A DNA stretch of 52,228 nucleotides from an uncultured bacterium (lineage in GTDB: Bacteria > Bacillota > Clostridia > Oscillospirales > Oscillospiraceae). A model generated the notes under the pieces. It made no database searches and was not told where the DNA came from. It saw nothing but the letters and a program-made list of their open reading frames with translations. Both the position numbers and the translations under genes were made by a program. The stretch spans positions 1 to 52,228 of the forward strand of contig CAMNQF010000020.1 of the NCBI GenBank assembly GCA_946548895.1. Reading direction: 5' to 3'. Positions 40,134-49,014 of this stretch are shown here, piece by piece (position 1 is the first letter of the stretch; each line of letters opens with the position of its first letter).

Positions 40134-41642
40134 ATGAGATGCTCCGGCATCCTGATGCCCATATCCTCGCTGCCCTCCCCCTACGGCATCGGCACGTTGG
40201 GCGCCGCCGCCCGGCAGTTTGCGGATTTCCTGGCGGCCGGCGGGCAGACCTACTGGCAGATTCTGCCCATCTGCCCCACCAGCTACGGCGACTCCCCCTA
40301 CCAGTCCTTCTCTTCCTACGCGGGGAACCCCTATTTCATCGACCTGGACGACCTGGCGGCGGAGGGCCTTCTGGAGCCGGGAGAGTACCAGGGCGCCGAT
40401 TGGGGGGACGACCCCCAGTATGTGGACTACGGCCTAATGTACAAGACCCGCTACCCGGTGCTGCGCAAGGCGGCAAACCGGCTGCTGGCCAATCCGCCCG
40501 CCGAATTTGAAGCGTTCTGCGCGGAGTCCCAGTGGCTGGAGGACTACGCCCTGTTCATGGCCCTGAAGGACAAGCAGGGCGGCGCCCCCTGGTCTGCCTG
40601 GCCGGAGGATATCCGGCTCCGCCGCGCCGCCGCGCTGTCCGCCGCCCGGGCGGAGCTGGCGGACCAGGTCGACTTCTGGAAGGCGGTCCAGTTCCTGTTT
40701 TTCCGGCAGTGGAGCGCCCTCAAGTCCTATGCCAACGGCAAGGGCGTGTATATCATCGGGGACCTGCCCATTTACGTGTCCGGTGACAGCGCCGACGTGT
40801 GGGCCAGCCCGGACCAGTTCCAGCTGGACGAGAAGGGCCTGCCCACCGAGGTGGCGGGCTGCCCCCCCGACGGCTTCTCCGCCGACGGCCAGCTGTGGGG
40901 CAACCCCCTGTTCGACTGGGAGCGGATGAAGGAGGACGGCTACCGCTGGTGGCTGAGGCGCATTGCCTTCCAGTTCACCATCTACGATATGCTGCGCATC
41001 GACCATTTCCGGGGCTTCGACGCCTACTACGCCATCCCCTACGGGGATGCCACCGCCCGGAACGGCCGCTGGCGCCCCGGGCCCGGCCTGGACTTTTTCA
41101 AGGCCGTCAACAAGGAGCTGGGCAGGCAGGCCATCATCGCCGAGGACTTGGGCTTCCTCACCGACTCGGTGCGGGAACTGCTGCGCAAGACGGGGTATCC
41201 CGGCATGAAAATCCTGGAGTTTGCCTTCGACAGCCGGGACAACGGCAGCGACTACCTGCCCCACCGCTACCCGGCCCACTGCGTGGTGTACACCGGCACC
41301 CACGACAACGACACCATCCTGGGCTGGATGGCCACGGCGCCGAAAAAGGATGTGTCCTTTGCCAAGGCGTACCTGCGGCTGAACAGCCGGGAGGGCTACC
41401 ACTGGGGGATGATGCGGGCGGCCTGGGCGTCCCCCGCCGACCTGGCGGTGATGCAGGCTCAGGACCTGCTGGGCCTGGGCAGCGAGGCCCGGATGAACAT
41501 CCCCTCCACCCTGGGGGAGAACTGGAAGTGGCGGGCCCTGCCCGGCGTGTTCACCCCCGCCCTGGCCGCGCGGCTGAAAAAGGAGGCCAAGGTGTACCAG
41601 CGCCTGCCAAAGAAAAAGAGCCCCGCTCAGAAAAAGACATGA
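40134..41642 (+). CDS. malQ: 4-alpha-glucanotransferase (amylomaltase, GH77)
   Basis: 502 residues, normal length for GH77. Transfers alpha-1,4-glucan segments between malto-oligosaccharides in the cytosol. N-terminal RCSGILMPISSLPSPYGIG, catalytic nucleophile Asp290 in LRIDHFRGFD, acid/base Glu337 in IIAEDLGF, and the third acidic site in TGTHDNDT. GAAAGG lies upstream of the ATG at 40134. Together with the importer it makes a malto-oligosaccharide uptake and processing locus. Confidence 0.95.
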   Translation: MRCSGILMPISSLPSPYGIGTLGAAARQFADFLAAGGQTYWQILPICPTSYGDSPYQSFSSYAGNPYFIDLDDLAAEGLLEPGEYQGADWGDDPQYVDYGLMYKTRYPVLRKAANRLLANPPAEFEAFCAESQWLEDYALFMALKDKQGGAPWSAWPEDIRLRRAAALSAARAELADQVDFWKAVQFLFFRQWSALKSYANGKGVYIIGDLPIYVSGDSADVWASPDQFQLDEKGLPTEVAGCPPDGFSADGQLWGNPLFDWERMKEDGYRWWLRRIAFQFTIYDMLRIDHFRGFDAYYAIPYGDATARNGRWRPGPGLDFFKAVNKELGRQAIIAEDLGFLTDSVRELLRKTGYPGMKILEFAFDSRDNGSDYLPHRYPAHCVVYTGTHDNDTILGWMATAPKKDVSFAKAYLRLNSREGYHWGMMRAAWASPADLAVMQAQDLLGLGSEARMNIPSTLGENWKWRALPGVFTPALAARLKKEAKVYQRLPKKKSPAQKKT

Positions 41643-41644
41643 CA

Positions 41645-41674
41645 AACGCGGCACGCCGTCTGGCGTGCCGCGTT
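41645..41674 (+). terminator. Hairpin after malQ
   Basis: A perfect 13-bp stem (41645-41657 with 41662-41674), GTCT loop, but no T run; it may be a weak or factor-assisted terminator. Confidence 0.55.
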
Positions 41675-41762
41675 CGGATTTCGGGAACCCCTTCGGCGGA
41701 GGGATCGGTTTTCTCCCAAAAATGCAATATGGTTTTGTTGGAATTGCAAAAATAGAGGATAT

Positions 41763-41804
41763 TTGCAGAATATGCTTGCAATTCTGCAAGGCGGAGCATA
41801 TAAT
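41763..41804 (+). promoter_or_regulatory. Promoter and dyad operator of the aminotransferase gene
   Basis: TTGCAA (41776-41781), 17-bp spacer, TATAAT (41799-41804). A 9-bp inverted repeat, TTGCAGAAT (41763-41771) and ATTCTGCAA (41781-41789), flanks and overlaps the -35, so a regulator should bind there. Confidence 0.75.
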
Positions 41805-41834
41805 GTGCGGGAAGCAACGATTGGAGGGATCACC

Positions 41835-43025
41835 TTGAAGGAACTTGCTCAAATCGCGTCGGCGGTGCAGGTATCCAGCACCATGGCCATGGACGCCCTG
41901 GCCAAGCAGATGGCGGCGGACGGCGTGGATGTGGTGGGCTTTGGCGCCGGCGAGCCGGATTTCAACACGCCCGACCATATTAAGGCGGCGGCCGTCCGGG
42001 CCATTGCCGAAAACATAACCCGCTATACCCCCGCCTCGGGCACGGCGGCCTTGAAGCAGGCTGTGTGCCGCCGCGTGAAGGAGGACTTCGGCCTGGACTA
42101 CCAGCCCTCCCAGGTGGTTGCCACCAGCGGCGCGAAGCACTGCGTCTATATCGCCCTGCGGGCGCTGGTGAACCCCGGAGACGAGGTCATCCTGCCCGCG
42201 CCCTTCTGGGTGAGTTACCTGGAGCTCATCAAAATGGCGGGGGGCACGCCCGTGGTGGTTTCCGCCCCGGAGTCCGCCAGGTTTAAAATCACCGCCGGAC
42301 AGCTGGCCGCCGCCGTCACCCCCAGGACCAAGGCCCTCGTGCTCAATAACCCCTGCAACCCCACCGGCACGGTGTACACCAAGGAGGAGCTGGCCGCCCT
42401 CGCCAAAGTGTGCGTGGAAAAGGATATCTATGTGATTTCCGATGAAATCTATTGCGGTCTGCTGTACGGCGGGGTGAAGACCGCCTCCTTCGCCTCCCTG
42501 GGGGAGGACATAAAGGAGCGCGCCATTCTCATCAACGGCGTGTCCAAATCCTATGCCATGACCGGCTGGCGTATTGGATACCTGCTGTCCAGCGAGAAAA
42601 TCGCCAAGGTCATGGCCAACTACCTCAGCCACTCCACCGGCTCTCCCGGTTCCGTGTCCCAGGCGGCCTCCGTGGCCGCGCTGATCGGTCCCCAGGACTG
42701 CGTGGAGGCCATGCGCCGCGCCTTTGAGGAGCGCAGAAACTACATCGTGAGCCGGGTAAACACCATGGACGGCGTCAGCTGCGTCAAGCCGGATGGAGCG
42801 TTCTATATCATGATGAACGTGGAGAAGCAGCTGGGCCGCACCCTCCATGGGGAGCTGATCCAAAGCAGCGACGACTTTTCCGCCGCCCTGTTGAAGCACG
42901 GCCTGGTGGCCACGGTGCCGGGCAGCGGCATGGGCGCGCCCAGCTTTGTCCGCTGGTCCTACGCCACCAGTATGGACAACATCAAAAAGGGCATGGACCG
43001 GCTGGAGGCGTTTCTGAGGGGATGA
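41835..43025 (+). CDS. Pyridoxal-phosphate aminotransferase, class I (aspartate type)
   Basis: 396 residues from a TTG start at 41835, with GGAGGG 7-8 bp upstream; the in-frame ATG at 41763 lies upstream of the promoter and cannot be used. PLP features: GAGEPDFNTP, NNPCNPTGTVY (Asn171-type), Asp203 (ISDEIY), PLP lysine Lys238 in NGVSKSYAMTGWRIGY, and a C-terminal Arg in FVRWSYATS. Reads as an AspC/AspAT-I-gamma type enzyme; the amino donor is not certain. Confidence 0.9.
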   Translation: MKELAQIASAVQVSSTMAMDALAKQMAADGVDVVGFGAGEPDFNTPDHIKAAAVRAIAENITRYTPASGTAALKQAVCRRVKEDFGLDYQPSQVVATSGAKHCVYIALRALVNPGDEVILPAPFWVSYLELIKMAGGTPVVVSAPESARFKITAGQLAAAVTPRTKALVLNNPCNPTGTVYTKEELAALAKVCVEKDIYVISDEIYCGLLYGGVKTASFASLGEDIKERAILINGVSKSYAMTGWRIGYLLSSEKIAKVMANYLSHSTGSPGSVSQAASVAALIGPQDCVEAMRRAFEERRNYIVSRVNTMDGVSCVKPDGAFYIMMNVEKQLGRTLHGELIQSSDDFSAALLKHGLVATVPGSGMGAPSFVRWSYATSMDNIKKGMDRLEAFLRG

Positions 43026-43111
43026 GCGCGGCCGCCGCGCCGCAAAGCGGCCAGGACGTCCGGCCGCTCTTCCGCGCTTTTAAAAAAACCACAGAATCTT
43101 GCGGAAAATAT

Positions 43112-43140
43112 TTGACATTTCCGGCCAGGTCTAGTATAAT
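43112..43140 (+). promoter_or_regulatory. Promoter of the DUF177-rpmF operon
   Basis: TTGACA (43112-43117), 17-bp spacer, TATAAT (43135-43140); perfect consensus. Confidence 0.9.
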
Positions 43141-43169
43141 ACCAGTCGTGCCATTATGCGAGGTGTGCC

Positions 43170-43682
43170 ATGAAACTGGATTTGAAGCCCTTAGCCCAAC
43201 AGCCCGGCGGGGTGCTCCCCTTTGCCCTCCAGGCTGATTTGTCCGGCGTGGAGTGGAACGGGACGCGGCCCTTTGAGCAGCCTGTCCGTGTGGAGGGGCA
43301 GGTGTGCAACCGGGCGGGCGCTTTGGAGCTGACGGCCCGGCTGGACACGGTCCTGTCGCTGGTCTGCGACCGGTGCGCCAAGCCCTTCCGGCGGGAAAAA
43401 GCGGTGGAATATGTCACCCTGCTGGCCTTTGAGCTGGCCAACGGAGAGAGTGACGATATCGTTTTGCTGAACCAGAACGGAGAGCTGGAGCTGGATGACC
43501 TCATGCGGGAGGTATTCCTCCTGGAAATGGACACGAAAAACCTCTGCTCTGAGGACTGCAAGGGGCTCTGCCCCGGCTGCGGCGCGGACCTGAATGTGGA
43601 GCCCTGCCGCTGCAAAAAAGAAATCGACCCCCGCTGGGCCAAGCTGGCCCAGCTGCTGGAGCCGGAGGAGACAGATCAGTAG
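43170..43682 (+). CDS. DUF177 (YceD) family protein
   Basis: 170 residues of the YceD/DUF177 family, which nearly always precedes rpmF; in some bacteria and plants it has been tied to 23S rRNA accumulation. Cys pairs CDRCAKPF and CSEDCKGLCPGCGADL suggest metal binding. The start at 43170 is preceded by GCGAGGTG. Co-transcribed with rpmF 44 bp downstream. Confidence 0.9.
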   Translation: MKLDLKPLAQQPGGVLPFALQADLSGVEWNGTRPFEQPVRVEGQVCNRAGALELTARLDTVLSLVCDRCAKPFRREKAVEYVTLLAFELANGESDDIVLLNQNGELELDDLMREVFLLEMDTKNLCSEDCKGLCPGCGADLNVEPCRCKKEIDPRWAKLAQLLEPEETDQ

Positions 43683-43726
43683 GCTGTATGTCCCAGCGGA
43701 CATTGACCAATTAAGGAGGTGTCAAA

Positions 43727-43909
43727 ATGGCCGTCCCGAAGAGTAAAGTATCCAAGCAGCGCAGAGACAAGCGCCGCAGCTCCGTGTGGAAGCTGGAAAC
43801 TCCCGGTATCAACACCTGCCCCAAGTGCGGTACCGTCACCCTGCCCCACCGCGTCTGCAAGAACTGCATGACCTATAATGGCCGTGAGGTCGCCCCCGCC
43901 GAGAAATAA
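43727..43909 (+). CDS. rpmF: 50S ribosomal protein L32
   Basis: 60 residues. N-terminal AVPKSKVSKQRRDKRRS and the zinc ribbon CPKCGTVTLPHRVCKNC (C+ form with four Cys). AAGGAGGTG precedes the ATG. Last gene of its operon. Confidence 0.97.
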   Translation: MAVPKSKVSKQRRDKRRSSVWKLETPGINTCPKCGTVTLPHRVCKNCMTYNGREVAPAEK

Positions 43910-43918
43910 CCGAGAAGA

Positions 43919-43946
43919 AAGCTGCCGCGCCTGCGGCAGCTTTTTT
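43919..43946 (+). terminator. Terminator of the DUF177-rpmF operon
   Basis: A perfect 10-bp stem (43919-43928 with 43933-43942), GCCT loop, followed by T residues. Confidence 0.92.
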
Positions 43947-43991
43947 GTCGCTTTCCACCTGAAAAAATTCCCGTTTCCCCCTATCTTTTTT

Positions 43992-44020
43992 TTGACAGAT
44001 TTGGTATACTAGTTTATAAT
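43992..44020 (+). promoter_or_regulatory. Promoter of der-plsY
   Basis: TTGACA (43992-43997), 17-bp spacer, TATAAT (44015-44020). Confidence 0.9.
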
Positions 44021-44084
44021 TGTGTAGAGTATCGCCCGCCGCCGGCGCGGGTATCCCCTGGGGGGACGATAGGAGGGATGATCC

Positions 44085-45413
44085 ATGGCAAAGCCCCTGG
44101 TGGCCATTGTGGGCCGCCCCAATGTGGGCAAGTCCATGCTGTTCAACAAACTGACGGGCAAACGGCTGTCCATCGTGGAGGACACCCCCGGCGTCACCCG
44201 GGACCGGCTGTACGCCCAGGCGGAGTGGCGGGGGCGCACCTTCGACCTGGTGGACACCGGCGGCATCGAGCCGGGCGCCGACGACCAGATCCTGTCCTTT
44301 ATGCGGGAGCAGGCGGAGATCGCCATCGCCGCCGCCACCGTCATCGTCTTTGTGTGCGACATCCGCACCGGCATGACCGCCGCCGACCAGGAGGTGGCCG
44401 GAATGCTCCAGCGGTCCCGGAAGCCGGTGGTGCTGGCGGTGAACAAGATGGACTCCACCGGCCACAACGACCCGGATATGTACGAGTTCTACAACCTGGG
44501 CCTGGGGGACCCCTACCCGGTTTCCGCCGTCCACGGCCACGGCACCGGCGACCTGCTGGACGCCTGCTTCGCCTACTTCCCCCCCGAGGACCAGGAGGAG
44601 GAAGCGGACGACGTGGTAAAGGTGGCCATCATCGGCAAGCCAAACGTGGGCAAGTCCTCCCTGGTGAACCGCGTTTTGGGCCAGGAGCGGGTGATTGTGT
44701 CCGACGTGGCAGGCACCACCCGGGACGCCGTGGACAGCTACCTGGAGCGGAACGGCCAGAAATACCTCATCATCGACACGGCGGGTATGCGGAAAAAGTC
44801 CAAGGTGGACGACCGGGTGGAGAAGTTTTCCGTCCTCCGGGCCGCCATGGCCATTGAGCGCAGCGACGTGTGCGTGATGATGCTCGACGCCCGGGAGGGC
44901 GTCACCGAGCAGGACACCAAGGTGGCCGGACTGGCCCACGAGGCGGGCAAGGCCTGCGTCATCGCGGTGAACAAGTGGGACGCCGTGGAGAAGGACGGCA
45001 AAACCATGCAGCGCATGGAGGAGGAGGTCCGCCGGGGCCTGAGCTATATGACCTACGCCCCGGTGTTGTTCCTCTCGGCGCTGACGGGCCAGCGGGTGGA
45101 CAAACTGTTCGGCCTGATAGACAGCGTGGTGAGCCAGGCCGCCCTGCGCATCCCCACCGGGATGCTCAACCAGGTGCTCAACGACGCCCAGGCCCGGGTT
45201 CAGCCCCCCACCGACAGGGGCAAGCGGCTGAAGATCTACTATATGACCCAGATCGGGGTGAAGCCGCCCCACTTCGTCATCTTCTGCAACGACGCGAAAC
45301 TGTTCCACTTTTCCTACCAGCGCTATCTGGAAAACCAGATCCGGGGCACCTTCGGCCTGACGGGGACCCCGGTGCGCATCACCATCCGACAAAAGGGAGA
45401 CAAGGAGGAATGA
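44085..45413 (+). CDS. der: Ribosome biogenesis GTPase Der (EngA)
   Basis: 442 residues with two GTPase domains in tandem, the mark of Der. P-loops GRPNVGKS (about 8-15) and GKPNVGKS (about 184-191); G3 DTGG and DTAG; G4 NKMD and NKWD; a C-terminal KH-like domain with RLKIYYMTQ and FCNDAKLFHFSYQRYLENQI-type ending. Needed for 50S assembly. Start at 44085 after TAGGAGGG. plsY overlaps its end. Confidence 0.97.
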   Translation: MAKPLVAIVGRPNVGKSMLFNKLTGKRLSIVEDTPGVTRDRLYAQAEWRGRTFDLVDTGGIEPGADDQILSFMREQAEIAIAAATVIVFVCDIRTGMTAADQEVAGMLQRSRKPVVLAVNKMDSTGHNDPDMYEFYNLGLGDPYPVSAVHGHGTGDLLDACFAYFPPEDQEEEADDVVKVAIIGKPNVGKSSLVNRVLGQERVIVSDVAGTTRDAVDSYLERNGQKYLIIDTAGMRKKSKVDDRVEKFSVLRAAMAIERSDVCVMMLDAREGVTEQDTKVAGLAHEAGKACVIAVNKWDAVEKDGKTMQRMEEEVRRGLSYMTYAPVLFLSALTGQRVDKLFGLIDSVVSQAALRIPTGMLNQVLNDAQARVQPPTDRGKRLKIYYMTQIGVKPPHFVIFCNDAKLFHFSYQRYLENQIRGTFGLTGTPVRITIRQKGDKEE

Positions 45414-45415
45414 CC

Positions 45416-46192
45416 ATGCTGCATTCTCGTATGCTGGAGGCGGCCGGCGTCAGCCCCGGCTGGCTGGCGGTGGCGGCCGCGGGCGTGGCCGTGGTGGCCT
45501 ATTTCCTGGGCTGCTTTAACGGCGCCGTGGTGGTGTCCCGCTACATCCTGCGGGACGATATCCGGGACCACGGCAGCGGCAACGCCGGGCTGACCAATTT
45601 CTACCGGGTATTCGGCGGCCCGCTGACGGCGGTGGTGATCCTCAGCGACGCGGTGAAGGCGGTGCTGGCGGTGCTGTTCGCCATGTTCATCGCCGGCCGC
45701 CTGTCCCCGGAGCTGATGACCCTGGCCCAATACTGGGCGGGGACCTTCTGCATGATCGGCCATATGTACCCCTGCACTTTCCAGTTCCGGGGGGGCAAAG
45801 GGGTGCTGTCCGGCAGCGCCGTGGCCATCATGATCGGCATCGGCGGCGGCGGGGTGCTGCCCAGCTGGACCATCCCGGTGGTCCTTTGGGGGGGCTTCCT
45901 CATCCTGGCGGTGGCGACGAAGTATATCTCCCTGGGGTCCTGCTGGGGGGGCGCGTCCTTTATCGTAATGTCCTGGCTGGTGTACCGGGACCCGCTGATT
46001 CTGGCGCTGTCCGCCGTGATGGGCGGGCTGCTGCTGTGGAAGCACCGGGGGAATATGGTGCGCATCGTAAAGGGTACCGAATCCAAATTTGCCTTCCACA
46101 AGGGGAGCCAGTCCAAGAAGGGCGGGGCGGAAACGCCCCCGCCGGAGGCGGACCCCCCCCAGGAGGCCGGGTCAGAGGGCGAAAAGCCATAA
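45416..46192 (+). CDS. plsY: Glycerol-3-phosphate acyltransferase PlsY
   Basis: 258 residues. Membrane enzyme that acylates glycerol 3-phosphate from acyl-phosphate, first step of phospholipid synthesis. Motifs: HGSGNAGLTNFYRVFGG, HMYPCTFQFRGGKGVLSG and the C-terminal HRGNMVRIVKGTESKF. It carries a longer than usual C-terminal tail rich in Pro and Glu (about 230-258). Two possible ATGs: 45410 (too close to AGGAGG) and 45416 (7 bp), so I use the latter. Order der-plsY is a common Firmicute pairing. Confidence 0.93.
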   Translation: MLHSRMLEAAGVSPGWLAVAAAGVAVVAYFLGCFNGAVVVSRYILRDDIRDHGSGNAGLTNFYRVFGGPLTAVVILSDAVKAVLAVLFAMFIAGRLSPELMTLAQYWAGTFCMIGHMYPCTFQFRGGKGVLSGSAVAIMIGIGGGGVLPSWTIPVVLWGGFLILAVATKYISLGSCWGGASFIVMSWLVYRDPLILALSAVMGGLLLWKHRGNMVRIVKGTESKFAFHKGSQSKKGGAETPPPEADPPQEAGSEGEKP

Positions 46193-46228
46193 AAAAACTG
46201 GACCCTGTGCCGCGGGCACAGGGTCCAG
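46191..46228 (-). terminator. Terminator of rpmB
   Basis: A perfect 14-bp stem (46198-46211 with 46215-46228), GCG loop; read leftward it is followed by seven T. It also lies 6 bp after the plsY stop and may end that message. Confidence 0.9.
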
Positions 46229-46256
46229 CTGTCTGCGGAAAACCTTTTTCAACGAT

Positions 46257-46445
46257 TTACACGGCGCGGGTGACCTTGCCGGAGCGGAGGCAGCGGGTGC
46301 ACACATAGACGTGCTTGGGCGTGCCGTCCACCACAGCCTTGACGCGCTTGACGTTGGGCTTCCAGGGGCGGTTGGAGCGGCGGTGGGAGTGGGACACCTG
46401 GATGCCGAAGTTTACGCCTTTGCCGCAAAACTCGCATTTGGCCAT
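46257..46445 (-). CDS. rpmB: 50S ribosomal protein L28
   Basis: 62 residues. MAKCEFCGKGVNFGIQVSHS and the basic WKPNVKRVKA are typical; two Cys pairs (CEFC and CTRC) make this the zinc-binding C+ form. Start at 46445 with GGGGGTTAG upstream; the frame extends upstream but without a ribosome site. Single gene with its own promoter and terminator. Confidence 0.97.
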   Translation of the reverse strand: MAKCEFCGKGVNFGIQVSHSHRRSNRPWKPNVKRVKAVVDGTPKHVYVCTRCLRSGKVTRAV

Positions 46446-46495
46446 ATTGACTAACCCCCTTGCTGGTTGGAATTCGTTCAAACGATAACTACATT

Positions 46496-46524
46496 ATGCT
46501 ACCATAGCGGGCGGGAAAAATCAA
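46496..46524 (-). promoter_or_regulatory. Promoter of rpmB
   Basis: Leftward -35 TTGATT (46519-46524), 17-bp spacer, -10 TAGCAT (46496-46501). Confidence 0.65.
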
Positions 46525-46567
46525 GAGTGAATTTGATGGATTTGCTATTTTTTTCGGGGACGGGATA

Positions 46568-46576
46568 TGCTAGAAT
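46568..46576 (+). promoter_or_regulatory. Extended -10 promoter of hprK
   Basis: TGCTAGAAT (46568-46576) with a T-rich stretch upstream instead of a clear -35; start codon follows 34 bp later. Confidence 0.5.
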
Positions 46577-46610
46577 AGAGGCAGATTAAATAAAAAGGAG
46601 CGTGACCGCG

Positions 46611-47564
46611 GTGGCGAGCAAAACCGGCATTAAGCTGGGCATTATCATCGACAACTTCCACCTGGATGTGCTGTACGGCCCGGAGGGCTACCGGGAGAAG
46701 CTGATTACCATCGACGATGTAAACCGGCCCGGCCTTCAGCTCACCGGCTTTTTCGACTACTTCGACCGGGAGCGGATGCAGCTGCTGGGCCTGGTGGAGA
46801 TCTCCTACCTGGAGGGGATCTCGGCGGAGAAACGGGCGGCGGTGTTCGACACTCTGTTCTCCTACCACACGCCGGCGGTGATCTTTGCCCGGGGGCTGAA
46901 GCCCTACCCGGAGTGCATGGAGATGGCGAAAAAGCACAACCAGGCCATTCTCGGTACGCGGGAAAACACCTCCAGCATTATGAGCACCATGATCGCGTAC
47001 CTGCGCACGGCGCTGTCCCCCACCATCACCCGCCACGGCGTGCTGGTGGAGGTGTACGGCGAGGGAGTCATGCTGGCGGGGGAGTCGGGCATCGGCAAGA
47101 GCGAGACGGCCATTGAGCTGGTGAAGCGGGGCCACCGCCTGATCGCGGACGACGCCATTGAGATCCGCCGCAACCCCAGCGGGGGGCTCATCGGCACCGC
47201 GCCGGAGCTGATCCGCTATTATATTGAGCTGCGGGGCATCGGCGTGGTGGACGTGCGGCGGCTGTTTGGTATGTCCGCCGTCAAGTTCGACAGCGCCATT
47301 GACCTGGTGATTGAGATGGAGACCTGGAAGGATGGCAAGCTGTACGACCGCCTGGGCGCGGAGGAGCATTTCACCACCCTGCTGGATGTGCGCGTTCCCA
47401 CCATCACCATCCCGGTGCGGCCGGGGCGGAATCTGGCCGTGGTCATCGAGGTGGCGGCGATGAACAACCGAAACAAAAAGATGGGCTGCAACGACGCGTT
47501 GGAGCTGGCCATGCAGGTGGACAGCCACATCGACCAGAAGTATCTGGAAACGAATCCCCAGTGA
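46611..47564 (+). CDS. hprK: HPr kinase/phosphorylase
   Basis: 317 residues. Phosphorylates and dephosphorylates Ser46 of HPr and so links glycolytic state to catabolite repression by CcpA. N-terminal domain with LARG-like ARGLKPYPE, His142 (TRHGVLVEVYG), P-loop GESGIGKS (157-164), and the family signature near EIRGIGV-type ELRGIGVVDVRRLFG. GTG start at 46611 with AAGGAG 9-10 bp upstream; the GTG at 46602 is too close to it. Its target HPr is encoded at 23.4 kb in this window. Confidence 0.96.
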   Translation: MASKTGIKLGIIIDNFHLDVLYGPEGYREKLITIDDVNRPGLQLTGFFDYFDRERMQLLGLVEISYLEGISAEKRAAVFDTLFSYHTPAVIFARGLKPYPECMEMAKKHNQAILGTRENTSSIMSTMIAYLRTALSPTITRHGVLVEVYGEGVMLAGESGIGKSETAIELVKRGHRLIADDAIEIRRNPSGGLIGTAPELIRYYIELRGIGVVDVRRLFGMSAVKFDSAIDLVIEMETWKDGKLYDRLGAEEHFTTLLDVRVPTITIPVRPGRNLAVVIEVAAMNNRNKKMGCNDALELAMQVDSHIDQKYLETNPQ

Positions 47565-47585
47565 GGCCGGCGCAGCATTGACAGA

Positions 47586-47617
47586 GGCCCCGTCCAGCGG
47601 TTGGACGGGGCCCTTTT
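47586..47617 (+). terminator. Terminator of hprK
   Basis: An 11-bp stem (47586-47596 with 47602-47612), 5-nt loop, then C and five T. Confidence 0.9.
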
Positions 47618-47678
47618 TGCCCGTATGCCGGAAGCATATTTTTGAAAGAAATGGCCAAGCTGTCCACGAGGTGATGGC

Positions 47679-48977
47679 ATGAGCTCAATATGGGCACAAG
47701 GGGTAGAACTGCCCCGGTTCGGCCCGCCCGAGGGGGACTTGAGAGCTGACGTGTTGGTGATTGGCGGCGGGCTGGCGGGGATACTGTGCGCCTGGCGGCT
47801 GGCGCAAGACGGGGTGGACTGCGTTCTGGTGGAGGCGGACCGCCTGTGCGGCGGGGTCACGCAAAACACCACCGCCAAGATCACGGCCCAGCACGGGCTG
47901 GTCTACCACAAGCTGACGGAGAAGCTGGGGCCGGAGCGGGCCCGCCTCTATCTGGAGGCCAACCTGGCGGCGTTGGAGGAGTACCGCGGGCTGTGCCGGG
48001 AGGTAGATTGTGATTTCGAGGAGAAGGATAGCTTTGTTTACGCCGTAAACGGCCTGCGGCAGATCGACCGGGAGCTGGCGGCGCTGGACCGGCTGGGCTT
48101 TCCGGCGGAGTTTGCGGCGGAGCTGCCGCTGCCAATTCCAACGGCGGGAGCGGTGCGGTTCCCCAATCAGGCCCAGTTCCACCCGCTGAAATTTGCCGCC
48201 GCCCTGGTCCGGGATCTGCGGATTTTTGAGGGCGCAAGGGTGCTGGAGCTGAAGCCCGGCACAGCGGTTACAGGCCATGGCAAGATACGGGCGGAGAAAA
48301 CCGTCATTGCCACCCACTTTCCGATGCTCAATAAGCATGGGAGTTATTTTCTCAAGCTGTACCAGAGCCGGTCCTACGTACTGGCGCTGGACAATGCCCC
48401 GGACGTGGGCGGGATGTATGTGGACGAGGACGAGAAAGGGTTGTCCTTTCGCAATGCCGGGGGGCGTTTGCTGCTGGGCGGCGGCGGACACCGCACCGGA
48501 AAGCGCGGGGACGGGTGGAAAGGGCTGGAATCAATTGCCCGGACGCACTGGCCGGAGGCCCGGCCGGCCGCCCGGTGGGCCGCCCAGGACTGCGTGAGCC
48601 TGGACGGAGCGCCTTACGTGGGCCGGTACTCCAAGAGGACACATGGCCTGTACGTGGTCACTGGCTTCAACAAGTGGGGGATGACCTCCGCCATGGCGGC
48701 GTCGGCGGTGCTGGCGGACCTGGTGCAGGGCCGGGAAAATCCCTATGCCGCGGCATTTGACCCCTCGCGGACGGTTCTCCGGCCCCAGCTGGCGGTGAAC
48801 GGCTGGGAGGCCGCCCTGGGGCTGCTGACCCCTGCCGTCCCCCGGTGCCCCCACATGGGCTGCGCCCTGAAATATAATGCCCAGGAGCACTCCTGGGACT
48901 GTTCGTGCCATGGGTCCCGTTTTGGGGAGAATGGGCGGCTGCTGGACAACCCCGCCAACGGGGACCTGCGAACGTGA
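47679..48977 (+). CDS. FAD-dependent oxidoreductase with C-terminal Rieske domain
   Basis: 432 residues. N-terminal DAO-type FAD fold with dinucleotide motif DVLVIGGGLAGILCAW (about 24-39) and TQNTTAKITAQHG; C-terminal Rieske [2Fe-2S] ligands Cys390 and His392 (CPHMGC) and Cys408 and His411 (CSCHGS). FAD plus Rieske fusions of this size occur in Firmicutes as putative iron-sulfur oxidoreductases of unknown substrate. ATG at 47679 after GAGGTGATGG. Monocistronic and convergent with the sigK fragment. Confidence 0.9.
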   Translation: MSSIWAQGVELPRFGPPEGDLRADVLVIGGGLAGILCAWRLAQDGVDCVLVEADRLCGGVTQNTTAKITAQHGLVYHKLTEKLGPERARLYLEANLAALEEYRGLCREVDCDFEEKDSFVYAVNGLRQIDRELAALDRLGFPAEFAAELPLPIPTAGAVRFPNQAQFHPLKFAAALVRDLRIFEGARVLELKPGTAVTGHGKIRAEKTVIATHFPMLNKHGSYFLKLYQSRSYVLALDNAPDVGGMYVDEDEKGLSFRNAGGRLLLGGGGHRTGKRGDGWKGLESIARTHWPEARPAARWAAQDCVSLDGAPYVGRYSKRTHGLYVVTGFNKWGMTSAMAASAVLADLVQGRENPYAAAFDPSRTVLRPQLAVNGWEAALGLLTPAVPRCPHMGCALKYNAQEHSWDCSCHGSRFGENGRLLDNPANGDLRT

Positions 48978-48978
48978 G

Positions 48979-49004
48979 CGTGCGGAGGCATACGCCTCCG
49001 CACG
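48979..49004. terminator. Hairpin between the oxidoreductase gene and the sigK fragment
   Basis: A perfect 11-bp stem (48979-48989 with 48994-49004), ATAC loop, no T run; lies between two convergent stop codons. Confidence 0.6.
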
Positions 49005-49014
49005 GGTATCTGGG

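Noticed and set aside
41763-41834. ATG start for the aminotransferase at 41763
   Set aside because: A consensus promoter (41776-41804) lies downstream of it; the TTG at 41835 has a good ribosome site.
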